Shown here in pieces: positions 51,928-60,491 of a stretch of DNA of 64,000 nt (positions are counted from its first letter, which is position 1; every line of letters begins with the position of its first letter). The stretch is from positions 1 through 64,000 of the forward strand of contig NZ_JANZKW010000006.1 of assembly GCF_027257935.1 (NCBI RefSeq), read 5' to 3'. The notes below the pieces were generated by a model. The model did no database searches. It worked only from the letters and a program-made list of their open reading frames with translations, and was not told where the DNA came from. Both the position numbers and the translations under genes were made by a program. Source of the DNA: Chitinimonas sp. BJYL2 (lineage in GTDB: Bacteria > Pseudomonadota > Gammaproteobacteria > Burkholderiales > Chitinimonadaceae).

Positions 51928-51950
51928 AAACGCCGCGCAAGGCGGCGTTT
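51928..51950 (-). terminator. Terminator of the YjfB-like gene
   Basis: AAACGCCGC (51928-51936) and GCGGCGTTT (51942-51950) around GCAAG; the minus strand continues with TTTTTTGTTG. It separates the small gene from the helicase. Confidence 0.85.
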
Positions 51951-51966
51951 CAGTTAGGTGCGGGGA

Positions 51967-52158
51967 TCAGGCGCGAACGTCGATCACGTTACCCAGATTG
52001 GGGGGATTGCTGGCGGGCTGCGGCAAAGCCTGCAACAGCGTTGCGGCATTGCTGGCCTGGATGTCGAGCGCCTTGCGCAGCATCAGCAAAGAGGCTGTCG
52101 AGGCCGCTTGTGCCGATGTGGCATTGGATGCCGCATTGGCAATGCTGGTGATATCCAT
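51967..52158 (-). CDS. YjfB-family putative motility protein
   Basis: 63 residues: MDITSIANAASNATSAQ, LRKALDIQASNAATLLQALP and the C-terminal PPNLGNVIDVRA match the small YjfB family linked to flagellar systems. Cytoplasmic and helical. No flagellar genes adjoin it. Role uncertain. Confidence 0.8.
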   Translation of the reverse strand: MDITSIANAASNATSAQAASTASLLMLRKALDIQASNAATLLQALPQPASNPPNLGNVIDVRA

Positions 52159-52218
52159 GATGCTCCCTTGCTCTGAACCTCCACGGCCGGAATAGGCTGT
52201 GGATCAATCCTTTATCGG

Positions 52219-52569
52219 CTACTTGCGGCGCTTCTTGAGGGCCTTGGGCGACCTTTTGCCGGTGGCCTTGGCCGACGACTTGCCTTTACGTTTGCCCACT
52301 GCTGACTTGCCTTTGCCCTTCTTGCTGGCGCTGGCCTTGGGCGGCTTGCGCACTTTCACGGGCAGTGCCGCATCGGGGGTATCACCGGGCAGCGGGGCGT
52401 CTGCTTGCACCGGAGCCGGCACAACCTGCGCAGGCACATTCGGCTCGGCGGCCAGCAAGGGGGCGACCGGATCGGCCGCGTCCAGCGCCAACACCACCGG
52501 CAAAGCACTCAATAGCAGGCTCCAGCGGAGAAACCGCGAGCCTTTCCGTACAACATCATTCAGCAACAT
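52219..52569 (-). CDS. Exported protein with Lys-rich C-terminal tail
   Basis: 116 residues from ATG 52569. A hydrophobic signal (about 14-32, WSLLLSALPVVLALDA) is followed by a Pro/Ala-rich segment and a strongly basic tail rich in Lys, Ser and Gly (KKGKGKSAVGKRKGKSS and more). The tail resembles nucleic acid-binding or cell-wall-binding histone-like tails. No family recognised. The longer frame to 52746 is not supported. Confidence 0.55.
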   Translation of the reverse strand: MLLNDVVRKGSRFLRWSLLLSALPVVLALDAADPVAPLLAAEPNVPAQVVPAPVQADAPLPGDTPDAALPVKVRKPPKASASKKGKGKSAVGKRKGKSSAKATGKRSPKALKKRRK

Positions 52570-52761
52570 GGGGATTCCACCAGAGCAAACGCAGGCTGAC
52601 AAGGGAACGGATTTTACGGTGTAAGGCCCGCTTAGGCGAATGCCGCATCGGCAACTCGCACCCATGCGCTTCCCATCAATAAGCCCGGTACCATTTGATC
52701 TAATCGACGCACCGAGGGCTGGCCTATAATCTGCCGCCTTGCCCAAGCCCCCATCGCCAAC

Positions 52762-53961
52762 GTGAATCCCCTGCTAGACCGCCTGCAACCGTATCCGTTC
52801 CAGCGCCTCAAAGGTCTCCTTGCCGATGCGCGTCCCGATGCGGCCTTGCGCCACGTCGATCTGTCGATCGGCGAGCCCAAGCACCCTACGCCAGCACTGA
52901 TCATGGATGCCCTGAGCGCCAACTTCGGCGGTCTGGCCCAGTATCCGGCCACGTTGGGCTCAGCATCCCTGCGCGAAACGATTGCCGACTGGCTGGCGCA
53001 GCGTTATTGCATTCCCCGCCCTAATCCCGATACCGAGGTTCTGCCCGTACTCGGCAGCCGCGAAGCCTTGTTCAGCTTTGTCCAGGCAGTAATCGACCCA
53101 CGCGGCAGCGAAGCCCCGGTCGTCATCTCGCCCAACCCCTTCTATCAGATTTACGAAGGCGCAGCCCTGCTGGCCGGTGCCGAGCCCTACTATCTGAACT
53201 GTACCGCCGACAAGCGCTTCCAGCCTGATTGGGCCAGCGTGCCCGAGACCATCTGGCAGCGTACGCAGATCGTGTTTGTCTGCTCGCCGGGCAATCCCAC
53301 CGGTGCCGTCATGTCGCTCGCTGACTGGCGTGAACTGTTCGCGCTGTCGGACCGCTATGGCTTCGTGATCGCCAGCGACGAGTGCTATTCGGAGATCTGG
53401 TTCGATACGCCGCCGCTGGGCGGTTTGCAGGCCGCGCAACAACTGGGCCGCAGCTACGAGCGGCTGGTGGTGTTCTCAAGCCTGTCCAAACGCTCGAACG
53501 CACCGGGCCTGCGCTCGGGCTTTGTGGCGGGTGATGCGGCGGTGCTGAAGGGATTCCTGCTGTATCGCACCTATCACGGCTCGGCCATGTCGGCCATGGT
53601 GCAGGCAGCCAGCGTCGCCGCCTGGCGTGATGAAGCCCATGTGGCCACCAACCGTGCCGAATACAAAGCCAAGTTCGACGCCGTGATCCCGCTTCTGGCC
53701 GGTCCATTGCAGGCCCAATGGCCCGATGCTGCTTTCTATTTGTGGGCCAAGGTGCCCGAACGCTTCGGCAATGACGACGCCGCGTTTGCCCGCGCTGTGT
53801 TTGAACACTGCCATGTCACCGTGCTGCCCGGCAGCTATCTGGCCCGCGATGCGCACGGTACCAACCCCGGCGCAGGCCGCATCCGCATTGCGCTGGTTGC
53901 GCCGCTGGCCGACTGCATCGAAGGCGCACGCCGCCTCGCCGAATTTGCTGCACAGACCTGA
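52762..53961 (+). CDS. dapC: Succinyldiaminopimelate transaminase
   Basis: 399 residues, PLP aminotransferase class I of the lysine/meso-diaminopimelate pathway. LSIGEPKHPTP, QYPATLGSASLRETIADWL, SPGNPTGAV, ASDECYSEIWF and the PLP-lysine motif SSLSKRSNAPGLRSGF are all present. Start GTG 52762. It is followed after 60 bases by dapD, the preceding enzyme of the same pathway, so the two form a lysine unit. Confidence 0.95.
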   Translation: MNPLLDRLQPYPFQRLKGLLADARPDAALRHVDLSIGEPKHPTPALIMDALSANFGGLAQYPATLGSASLRETIADWLAQRYCIPRPNPDTEVLPVLGSREALFSFVQAVIDPRGSEAPVVISPNPFYQIYEGAALLAGAEPYYLNCTADKRFQPDWASVPETIWQRTQIVFVCSPGNPTGAVMSLADWRELFALSDRYGFVIASDECYSEIWFDTPPLGGLQAAQQLGRSYERLVVFSSLSKRSNAPGLRSGFVAGDAAVLKGFLLYRTYHGSAMSAMVQAASVAAWRDEAHVATNRAEYKAKFDAVIPLLAGPLQAQWPDAAFYLWAKVPERFGNDDAAFARAVFEHCHVTVLPGSYLARDAHGTNPGAGRIRIALVAPLADCIEGARRLAEFAAQT

Positions 53962-54021
53962 ACCCTTGATGCACTTGTTCCGGCAAGTGCCAATCCGCCT
54001 TTCAAAAACTGGAAACCCGCC

Positions 54022-54846
54022 ATGAGCCAGCAACTGCAAAGCATCATCGAAACCGCCTTCGAAAACCGTACCGACATCACACCGGCGAGCATCAGCGCCG
54101 AAGTCCGCGATGCCGTCGAAGCGGCCATTCTGGGCCTGGATCGCGGCGAGTACCGCGTGGCCGAGAAGAAGGACGGCAAGTGGGTCGTCAATGAATGGCT
54201 CAAGAAGGCCGTGCTGCTGAGCTTCCGCGCCAACGACAACCGCGTGATGGCCGGTGGCGAAACCAACTTCTTCGACAAGGTCGACAGCAAGTTCGCCGGC
54301 TGGACCGATGCCGATTTTCGCAGCGCGGGGTTTCGCGTCGTCCCGCCCGCCATGGCCCGCCGTGGCAGCTTCATCGCCAAGAATGCCGTGCTGATGCCGT
54401 CCTACGTGAACATCGGTGCCTACGTGGATGAAGGCACCATGGTCGACACCTGGGCCACCGTGGGTTCCTGCGCACAGATCGGCAAGAACGTGCACCTGAG
54501 CGGCGGCGTCGGCATCGGCGGCGTGCTCGAACCCCTGCAAGCCTCGCCTACCATCATCGAAGACAACTGCTTCATCGGCGCGCGTTCTGAAGTGGTGGAA
54601 GGCGTGATCGTGGAAGAAGGCTCGGTCATCTCGATGGGCGTGTACATCGGCCAAAGCACCAAGATTTACGATCGCGAGACCGGCGAAGTCAGCTATGGCC
54701 GCATCCCGGCGGGCTCGGTGGTGGTCAGCGGCAACCTGCCGAGCGCGGATGGCAAGTACAGCCTGTATTGCGCCGTGATTGTGAAGAAGGTGGATGCCAA
54801 GACCCGCGCCAAGACCAGTATTAACGAGTTGCTGCGCGGAGTTTAA
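54022..54846 (+). CDS. dapD: Tetrahydrodipicolinate N-succinyltransferase
   Basis: 274 residues, makes N-succinyl-2-amino-6-oxopimelate. The left-handed beta-helix hexapeptide repeats run from about 108 ([32 protein letters not shown]) through [12 protein letters not shown] and [13 protein letters not shown]. The N-terminal helical part begins [13 protein letters not shown]. The length matches the family exactly. Confidence 0.97.
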   Translation: MSQQLQSIIETAFENRTDITPASISAEVRDAVEAAILGLDRGEYRVAEKKDGKWVVNEWLKKAVLLSFRANDNRVMAGGETNFFDKVDSKFAGWTDADFRSAGFRVVPPAMARRGSFIAKNAVLMPSYVNIGAYVDEGTMVDTWATVGSCAQIGKNVHLSGGVGIGGVLEPLQASPTIIEDNCFIGARSEVVEGVIVEEGSVISMGVYIGQSTKIYDRETGEVSYGRIPAGSVVVSGNLPSADGKYSLYCAVIVKKVDAKTRAKTSINELLRGV

Positions 54847-54966
54847 GTTGATAAGGAACTGGTCGCTCCTCCTCATGAATAACCAGTTCCAGCCCCCCCC
54901 GCCGGTGCATGCCGCATCAAGCCGTGCATGCGCCGACTCGCTGTAGCCGGAAGCCAACACCCGCAG

Positions 54967-55016
54967 CACAAAACATACACTTTCATTTTGTGTCAGATCA
55001 GACACACGTCTACTAT
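54967..55016 (+). promoter_or_regulatory. Possible promoter and operator of the TonB receptor
   Basis: CACAAAA (54967-54973) and TTTTGTG (54986-54992) form one inverted repeat; GTGTC (54990-54994) and GACAC (55001-55005) form a second that overlaps it. TTGTGT (54988) and TACTAT (55011) are 17 bases apart, so the repeats cover the proposed -35. Good place for a repressor, but the box matches are weak. Confidence 0.4.
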
Positions 55017-55097
55017 ACGCCCGCAGCTTGGGAGCCATCCCCCGCACTCCTGTTGAACAAGTGTGCTCACTAAAAACCAAGTTGGTCACCACACCAA

Positions 55098-55131
55098 CGA
55101 CCGGCACTGAAGTACGACTGGTACCGAAGTG
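55098..55131 (+). repeat. 17-bp tandem duplication in a leader
   Basis: CGACCGGCACTGAAGTA (55098-55114) is followed at once by CGACTGGTACCGAAGTG (55115-55131). All four differences are transitions, so the copies are not recent. It lies about 37 bases before the receptor start codon. Confidence 0.6.
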
Positions 55132-55167
55132 CGTGTAATCCCAATCCAACTCAGGGAAGAAGCAATT

Positions 55168-57753
55168 ATGAAAATCAAGCAACTGGCCTACGCCATCGGC
55201 GTGATCGGTCTTGCATCGACTTCGGTGGCGTTTGCCTCGGAAGCGCCCAAAGCAGAACGCATCCAGATTACGGGTAGTAACATCAAGCGCGTGTCTGCCG
55301 AAGGTCCGACGCAAGTCATTACCGTGAATCGCGAGCAGATCGAGCGTAGCGGCGCCACCAGCACCGGCGACCTGCTCCGTCTGCTGCCTGCCATCAGCGC
55401 AGATGACAGCTCCAGTTACTCGCTTCGCCCGACCGATGCCGGCTACCAGCCCGCAACCGCTCGCGGTTCGTTCTCCACAACCGACGTACTCGTATTGGTT
55501 GATGGTCGCCGCATGCCGGTATACCCGGAACAAGGCCAGGTGGTTGACCTGAACAGCGTTCCGCTGGCTGCCATTGAGCGTATCGAATACCTCAACAGCG
55601 GTGCTTCCGCTGTTTACGGCTCCGACGCCGTGATGGGTGTGATCAACATCATTACCCGCCGTCGCGTCGATGGCATTCAGCTCAGCGCCCGCTATGGCGA
55701 GAGCAGCCGTGGTGATGGCGAGCGTCAGCGTGCCAGCATCTCGGGCGGTTACGGTGACCTCGCAACTGACGGCTGGAGCCTGATGCTGGCCGGTGAAGTA
55801 GAAAAAGTCGGCAACATCATGATGCGCGACCGTGAAAACACGCGCACTGCCGACCTGCGTCGCTTCGGTGGCCCTGATCGTCGTCTGTCGACCTCGCCTG
55901 AAGGCAACGTTCAGCGCGCTAACGGCAGTTATCAGCCGCTGGGCGCTTGCCAGAATGGCAACCCTGCCGGTGGTGTGCCGCTGCCTAGCGTGGGTTCCGG
56001 TTTGTTCTGCCCGTTTGACCCCAACTCCACTACTCAAGTCCAGCCAGAAGTCGATTCCTACGGCGCCATGGCCAACCTGGAAGTGAAGCTGGGCGAGTCG
56101 ATGAACCTGCGCAGCAACTTCATCTACCGCAAGAAGGAATCGGGTAACTTCCTGAATCCTAACCCGCTGAACCTCGCCTTCAACGCCCTGACCAACAGCA
56201 ACCCGTTCAATGAGCGCGTTACCGTCTTCATCCGTCCGCTTGGCCCGCAGCTGATGCGCAACAAGGACATTGAAGTCGATCTGTCCCGTTTCTCGGTGGG
56301 TCTGAGCGGTTCGCTGCAGAACATCGAATGGTCGCTGAATGCCGCAACCGGCAAGAGCGGCTACACCGAGTCGGGCTCGGGTTACTACAACGCTGCCAAG
56401 CTGAATGCAGCGATTGCCAACGGTTCGCTCAATCCGTTCCTTGGCACGTTCACCGCGGATAACGTGGTACGTCTGGGCCTGCTCGAAGCACCGAAGCGCA
56501 GCTCCGAAACCAAGCTGGACAGCTTGGAGTTCCTGGCTAGCGGCGAACTGTTCGACCTGCCGGCCGGTGCTGTCGGCTTTGCTGCCGGTCTGGGTTACTT
56601 CGATGAAACCTACACCGATACGCCGGATCCGCTCCAATCCGCTGGTGCGCTGTTCCAGGATCCGCAACTGGCCTTCGTTAACAAGGGTCGCGACAACACC
56701 TACTACTTCGGTGAAGTCAATGTTCCGGTGGTCCAGGGTCTCGACTTCGGCGTTGCTGTCCGTCAAGACAAGTACACCGAGTTCAAGTCGCCTGTCACCA
56801 GCACGGTATCGCTGCGTTACCAGCCGATGACCCAGCTGCTGCTGCGCGCATCGTATGGCGAAGGCTTCAAGGCCCCGACGCTGCGTCAGCTCTACGCCAC
56901 ACCGACTTCGGGCTTCCCCGCAGCGCGTGACTTCCAGGGTTGTGCCCTGCGTGGCATCCCGGCAGCTCAGTGTACGACGCGTCAATACCAGGCACGTTCG
57001 ACCTCGAACTCGGCGCTGAATCCGGAGCAATCCGAAACCAAGACCTTTGGTTTCGTGTTTGCACCGACCAATAACGTGAACTTCAGCGTTGACTTCAGCC
57101 AGATCGACAAGAAGGATCAGATCGAGACGCTGGTACTGCAAGATGTACTGAGCAACCCGACGATCCCGGTTGCCGGCTTCGGCACTGCAGCCGACCTGGT
57201 GGTTCGTCAGCCGAACGGCCAGATCGACGAAACCGCGTTCATCACGCTGCCGCGTGCCAACGTTGCGAAGACTTCCACCAAGATGATCGACTTCGCCATG
57301 ATTGGTCGCACCAAGATTGGTTCGACGCGTATCACCTTCGAGAACGCACTGAACTATCTGATCAGCGCCAAGAAGTCGCCGCTGCCTGGTGTTGCACTGG
57401 CTGAGTACGTTGGCCTGTCCGGCTTCCAGCGCTGGCGTAATGTGTCTTCCGTGAAGGTTGAGCAGGGTGCATGGACGGGCTCCACTACCGTCCGTACCCT
57501 CTCGGGCTTCGTGGATGCCATTACACCGAGCGGTCGTGCGGGTGCCAAGTCCAAGCCTTCGCTGACCACGGTCGACCTGTTGGGCGGTTACAGCGGTCTG
57601 CTGATGAAGAACAGCAAGATCGAACTGGGCGTGAAGAACGTGTTTGATCGCATGCCGATCTACGCGACTGCGTCCAACTCGTCCTCCAACGTTGACTTGG
57701 CTCACGATGTCACCGGCCGCTTCTACTACATGAATCTCGGCCTCAGCTTCTAA
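55168..57753 (+). CDS. TonB-dependent outer-membrane receptor
   Basis: 861 residues. Signal peptide (about 1-23, ending VAFAS), a TonB-box-like ERIQITGSNIKRV, plug domain (about 40-160) with DVLVLVDGRRMP and SGASAVYGSDAVMGVINIITRR, then a beta-barrel ending in aromatic NLGLSF. The ITGSNIKRV style is shared with large receptors for carbohydrates or peptides in gamma- and betaproteobacteria rather than classic siderophore receptors. The substrate is not readable. ATG 55168 is preferred over 55129 because the signal peptide starts there. Confidence 0.9.
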   Translation: MKIKQLAYAIGVIGLASTSVAFASEAPKAERIQITGSNIKRVSAEGPTQVITVNREQIERSGATSTGDLLRLLPAISADDSSSYSLRPTDAGYQPATARGSFSTTDVLVLVDGRRMPVYPEQGQVVDLNSVPLAAIERIEYLNSGASAVYGSDAVMGVINIITRRRVDGIQLSARYGESSRGDGERQRASISGGYGDLATDGWSLMLAGEVEKVGNIMMRDRENTRTADLRRFGGPDRRLSTSPEGNVQRANGSYQPLGACQNGNPAGGVPLPSVGSGLFCPFDPNSTTQVQPEVDSYGAMANLEVKLGESMNLRSNFIYRKKESGNFLNPNPLNLAFNALTNSNPFNERVTVFIRPLGPQLMRNKDIEVDLSRFSVGLSGSLQNIEWSLNAATGKSGYTESGSGYYNAAKLNAAIANGSLNPFLGTFTADNVVRLGLLEAPKRSSETKLDSLEFLASGELFDLPAGAVGFAAGLGYFDETYTDTPDPLQSAGALFQDPQLAFVNKGRDNTYYFGEVNVPVVQGLDFGVAVRQDKYTEFKSPVTSTVSLRYQPMTQLLLRASYGEGFKAPTLRQLYATPTSGFPAARDFQGCALRGIPAAQCTTRQYQARSTSNSALNPEQSETKTFGFVFAPTNNVNFSVDFSQIDKKDQIETLVLQDVLSNPTIPVAGFGTAADLVVRQPNGQIDETAFITLPRANVAKTSTKMIDFAMIGRTKIGSTRITFENALNYLISAKKSPLPGVALAEYVGLSGFQRWRNVSSVKVEQGAWTGSTTVRTLSGFVDAITPSGRAGAKSKPSLTTVDLLGGYSGLLMKNSKIELGVKNVFDRMPIYATASNSSSNVDLAHDVTGRFYYMNLGLSF

Positions 57754-57791
57754 GCCGCGAACAATCGCTGCAAAGTGATTGTGAAATCTGA

Positions 57792-57817
57792 CCCCGCCTC
57801 ATCGAGGCGGGGTTTTT
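57792..57817 (+). terminator. Terminator of the TonB receptor gene
   Basis: CCCCGCCTC (57792-57800), loop ATC, GAGGCGGGG (57804-57812), then TTTTT. Classic form. Confidence 0.9.
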
Positions 57818-57902
57818 CACATCTGGCGTGGATTAGTTTCTCTTGGCGAGGCCAATCGTGGGAAACTTCATCCGCCCTTAGAGACTGCAAGCAACCTCGT
57901 TC

Positions 57903-59501
57903 ATGACCAGCAATGACCTAGATCGCAAATGTGCGGCGCTCGCTGCAACCTGGCATAGCTATCAGGTTCAGCCGCAATTCGAGCAGTTTGTGGAATTTGC
58001 CGTAACGCTTTCAAGCTTTGCGGAATTTCTCAACGGCAGAGGCATCTCCGGCTTGCATCAAAGGGCACACGAGCTGGAACAGCAGGCCCTTGCTGCCTTT
58101 GGCGATCAGGATACGCACCCTGTTCCGCCTCAGCTGATGCAGGAGCTAGGAGACCGCCTGGGGCATCTGGTCGCACGTGTGGGTGCCTATGTGGAGAGCG
58201 AGCCAGAACCCCTTGAGGATCGCCGCATGGGCACGGATGTCGCCCAAGCCATCAGCTTGCTACAGAGCCGCCGCGTCTGGTTTGTGGGCGGCGCCACACA
58301 GGGCTGGCAGGCGCTGATCGGCCAGCTTGGCTACTTTGGCATTGCGGCTGAAACCTACAACTGGCATGAGCTGCCTCCCCCGCCAGCCGAGCCCGGCGTG
58401 CTGCTGCTGGATACGCGCCAGCAGCCTGCCGAACAACTGACCAGTTCGATTGCGGTGCTGCGTGCGCGCTTTGAGGCTGCCACCCTGATCGCGGTGGATG
58501 TGGCCCCGGCCTTCCGCAATCTGCAACAATTGCTCGCAGCCGGCTGTGACCAGTGTCTGGTGGCGGGTACGCCAGCAGCCAACCTGCTGGGCCGTATCAT
58601 TGAGCTATCGGGCAGCGAGGACGAGGACACCTATCGTGTACTGGTGGTCGAAGATTCCATTACCGCCAGCAAATTGATCCAGCGCACGCTGCGCGAAAAC
58701 GGTATCGACAGTGAGGCCATCATCAACCCGGCCGAAGTGCTCGGGGCGTTGCAGCGTTACCAGCCCGATCTGATTCTCATGGATATGTACATGCCCGACT
58801 GCACGGGTGTGGAAGCGGCACGCGTGGTGCGCCAGCACCCAGAATTCCTGTCGATCCCGATCATTTATCTATCTGGCGAGACGGACGTTGCCTTGCAGAT
58901 TGATGCACTGCGTCTCGGCGGCGACCAGTTCCTGACCAAACCGTTCAACCCGGTCATCCTGAATGCCGTTGTCAAGAGCAAGATCGAGCGTTACCGGCTC
59001 CTGCGCAGATCGATGTTCCACGACAGCCTGACCGGCCTGCTCAATCACACCAGTTCCAAGCAGCGCCTGGATGCGGCAGTGGCCATGGCGAGCGCGGCGG
59101 AAACCCCGCTGGCCGTGGCCATGATCGATATCGATCACTTCAAGCAGGTCAATGATCGCTATGGCCACCCTATCGGCGACCAGATCATCCGCAGCCTGGC
59201 GTGGCTGCTCAAGCAACGCTTGCGTAACAGCGATGTGATCGGCCGTTACGGTGGTGAGGAGTTTCTGGTGGGCTTGCCCGGTGCCACCACCGAGCAGGCG
59301 TTTGATGTGCTTGATCGTATCCGCCGCGACTTTGCGCAGATCCGCCATGCTTTTGGCGACAGCACGTTTACCTCCAGCTTTTCTGCCGGGGTTGCCGGAT
59401 TCCCCAACCTGAACACAGGAGAAGCCTTGGTCAAAGACGCGGATGTGGCGCTTTACGAGGCCAAGCGTGGCGGTCGCAATCGCGTGGTTGCACATGGCTG
59501 A
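57903..59501 (+). CDS. Response regulator with pseudo-receiver and GGDEF output
   Basis: 532 residues, cytoplasmic. N-terminal helical region (1-105), a receiver-like fold lacking a clear phospho-Asp (about 122-235), a true receiver (245-360) with VLVVEDS, Asp294 (LILMDMYMPD) and Lys346, then GGDEF (365-530) with GGEEF at 450-454 and I-site RNSD (441-444). Phosphorylation presumably switches cyclic di-GMP synthesis. No histidine kinase adjoins it. The N-terminal part may be an Hpt-like or dimerisation unit, but no phospho-His is clear. Confidence 0.88.
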   Translation: MTSNDLDRKCAALAATWHSYQVQPQFEQFVEFAVTLSSFAEFLNGRGISGLHQRAHELEQQALAAFGDQDTHPVPPQLMQELGDRLGHLVARVGAYVESEPEPLEDRRMGTDVAQAISLLQSRRVWFVGGATQGWQALIGQLGYFGIAAETYNWHELPPPPAEPGVLLLDTRQQPAEQLTSSIAVLRARFEAATLIAVDVAPAFRNLQQLLAAGCDQCLVAGTPAANLLGRIIELSGSEDEDTYRVLVVEDSITASKLIQRTLRENGIDSEAIINPAEVLGALQRYQPDLILMDMYMPDCTGVEAARVVRQHPEFLSIPIIYLSGETDVALQIDALRLGGDQFLTKPFNPVILNAVVKSKIERYRLLRRSMFHDSLTGLLNHTSSKQRLDAAVAMASAAETPLAVAMIDIDHFKQVNDRYGHPIGDQIIRSLAWLLKQRLRNSDVIGRYGGEEFLVGLPGATTEQAFDVLDRIRRDFAQIRHAFGDSTFTSSFSAGVAGFPNLNTGEALVKDADVALYEAKRGGRNRVVAHG

Positions 59502-59580
59502 ATGCGGGTAACCCTCGCCGACCCATTTCACCCGCGCAGTCAGGCAGGCCACGCCACAGTCATCGAGATGGATGGCTTGA

Positions 59581-60366
59581 TCAGTCGAGCACCACCACTT
59601 CATCCCCCACACACACTTCGCCCAGCACACGGGGCACCAGATTGATGCCGAACATCGTGCCGTCCGCCGTGCGGCGGTAGTGGTTCAGCGTTGCCAGCGG
59701 CTGTCGGGCGGGGTGCAATTCGCCACTATCGGGGTTCACCGTCGTGAAGATGCACCGGGTGCAGGGCTTGAGATTCTCGAACTCGGCAGAGCCGATGCGA
59801 ATACGCCTGAAACCATCTTCCATGAAAGCGGTGTGTGTCTCGATGACCAGATTGGGACGGAACTGGCGCATCTGCGCCGGCTCAGCAAGGCGCGCATTCA
59901 GATCCGCCAATGAGGCCGTGCCGATGAGCAACAGCGGATAACCATCGGCAAACGCAACAGGCACATTGGCATCGCGCCCTGTGCGTCGCGTACTTTCCGG
60001 ACCCACGTAAACGAGCCGGCAGCTCATGCCCAGATAATCGGAGAACCAGAAGTCCGCTTCCATGGCGCCGGTGCGCGCACCCAGTCGGCTGCGCCAGATG
60101 CCGACCTCGATCACCTCTGTCAGCTCGGCAATCTCTACGCGTACTTCACCTGCGCCGGCAGCACGGAAAATTGCCCCCGTGTCGTCGGGCTGCACCGCAA
60201 CCTGAACCAAGCGGGGCACCTGCCGACCGGTAATGAATGCACCCTGCTCGTCTACCAGCATCCAGCGGCGATCATGCTGCAGACCCATCAACTCGACCGT
60301 GGCCTGCGCCAGGCGGTTTCCCCGGCAGGATTTGAGCGGGTGCACATAGATATCGGTCAGTTGCAT
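59581..60366 (-). CDS. MOSC-domain protein, YcbX-like
   Basis: 261 residues. The N-terminal beta-barrel domain (IYVHPLKSCRG...DRRWMLVDEQGAFITGRQVPRL) and MOSC domain with FRPNLVIETHTAF and the conserved cysteines in LKPCTRCIFTTVNP. YcbX-type proteins bind molybdenum cofactor and reduce N-hydroxylated compounds. The C-terminal ferredoxin domain of E. coli YcbX is absent here, so electrons must come from another protein. Confidence 0.88.
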   Translation of the reverse strand: MQLTDIYVHPLKSCRGNRLAQATVELMGLQHDRRWMLVDEQGAFITGRQVPRLVQVAVQPDDTGAIFRAAGAGEVRVEIAELTEVIEVGIWRSRLGARTGAMEADFWFSDYLGMSCRLVYVGPESTRRTGRDANVPVAFADGYPLLLIGTASLADLNARLAEPAQMRQFRPNLVIETHTAFMEDGFRRIRIGSAEFENLKPCTRCIFTTVNPDSGELHPARQPLATLNHYRRTADGTMFGINLVPRVLGEVCVGDEVVVLD

Positions 60367-60491
60367 GGTGCGACTCCAGAGGCGGGACCATAGTCTGCTC
60401 CGCAGCCCCTGTCAGAGCAAGCCAGCGGTTCCCCGAAACCCTTATCCCCGTTAGACTTGGTGGCTAATTCGATTCAGCTGAAAGCAAGATC

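Larger units (their letters stand above)
54847..55167. other. 321-base leader region upstream of the TonB receptor
   Basis: Holds no ORF of its own. Seen are an inverted-repeat cluster with a possible promoter (54967-55016) and a tandem 17-bp repeat (55098-55131). The start codon of the receptor follows GGGAAGAAG. Confidence 0.6.

Noticed and set aside
49787-51940. Longer helicase start at 51940
   Set aside because: The extension passes through the intrinsic terminator at 51928-51950 and codes for a non-conserved basic peptide.
53476-57705. A 1409-codon open frame on the minus strand opposite dapC, dapD and the TonB receptor
   Set aside because: The three + strand genes have clear families, starts and motifs. 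The antisense frame has no domain, spans an intergenic leader, and its composition follows from codon bias on the other strand.
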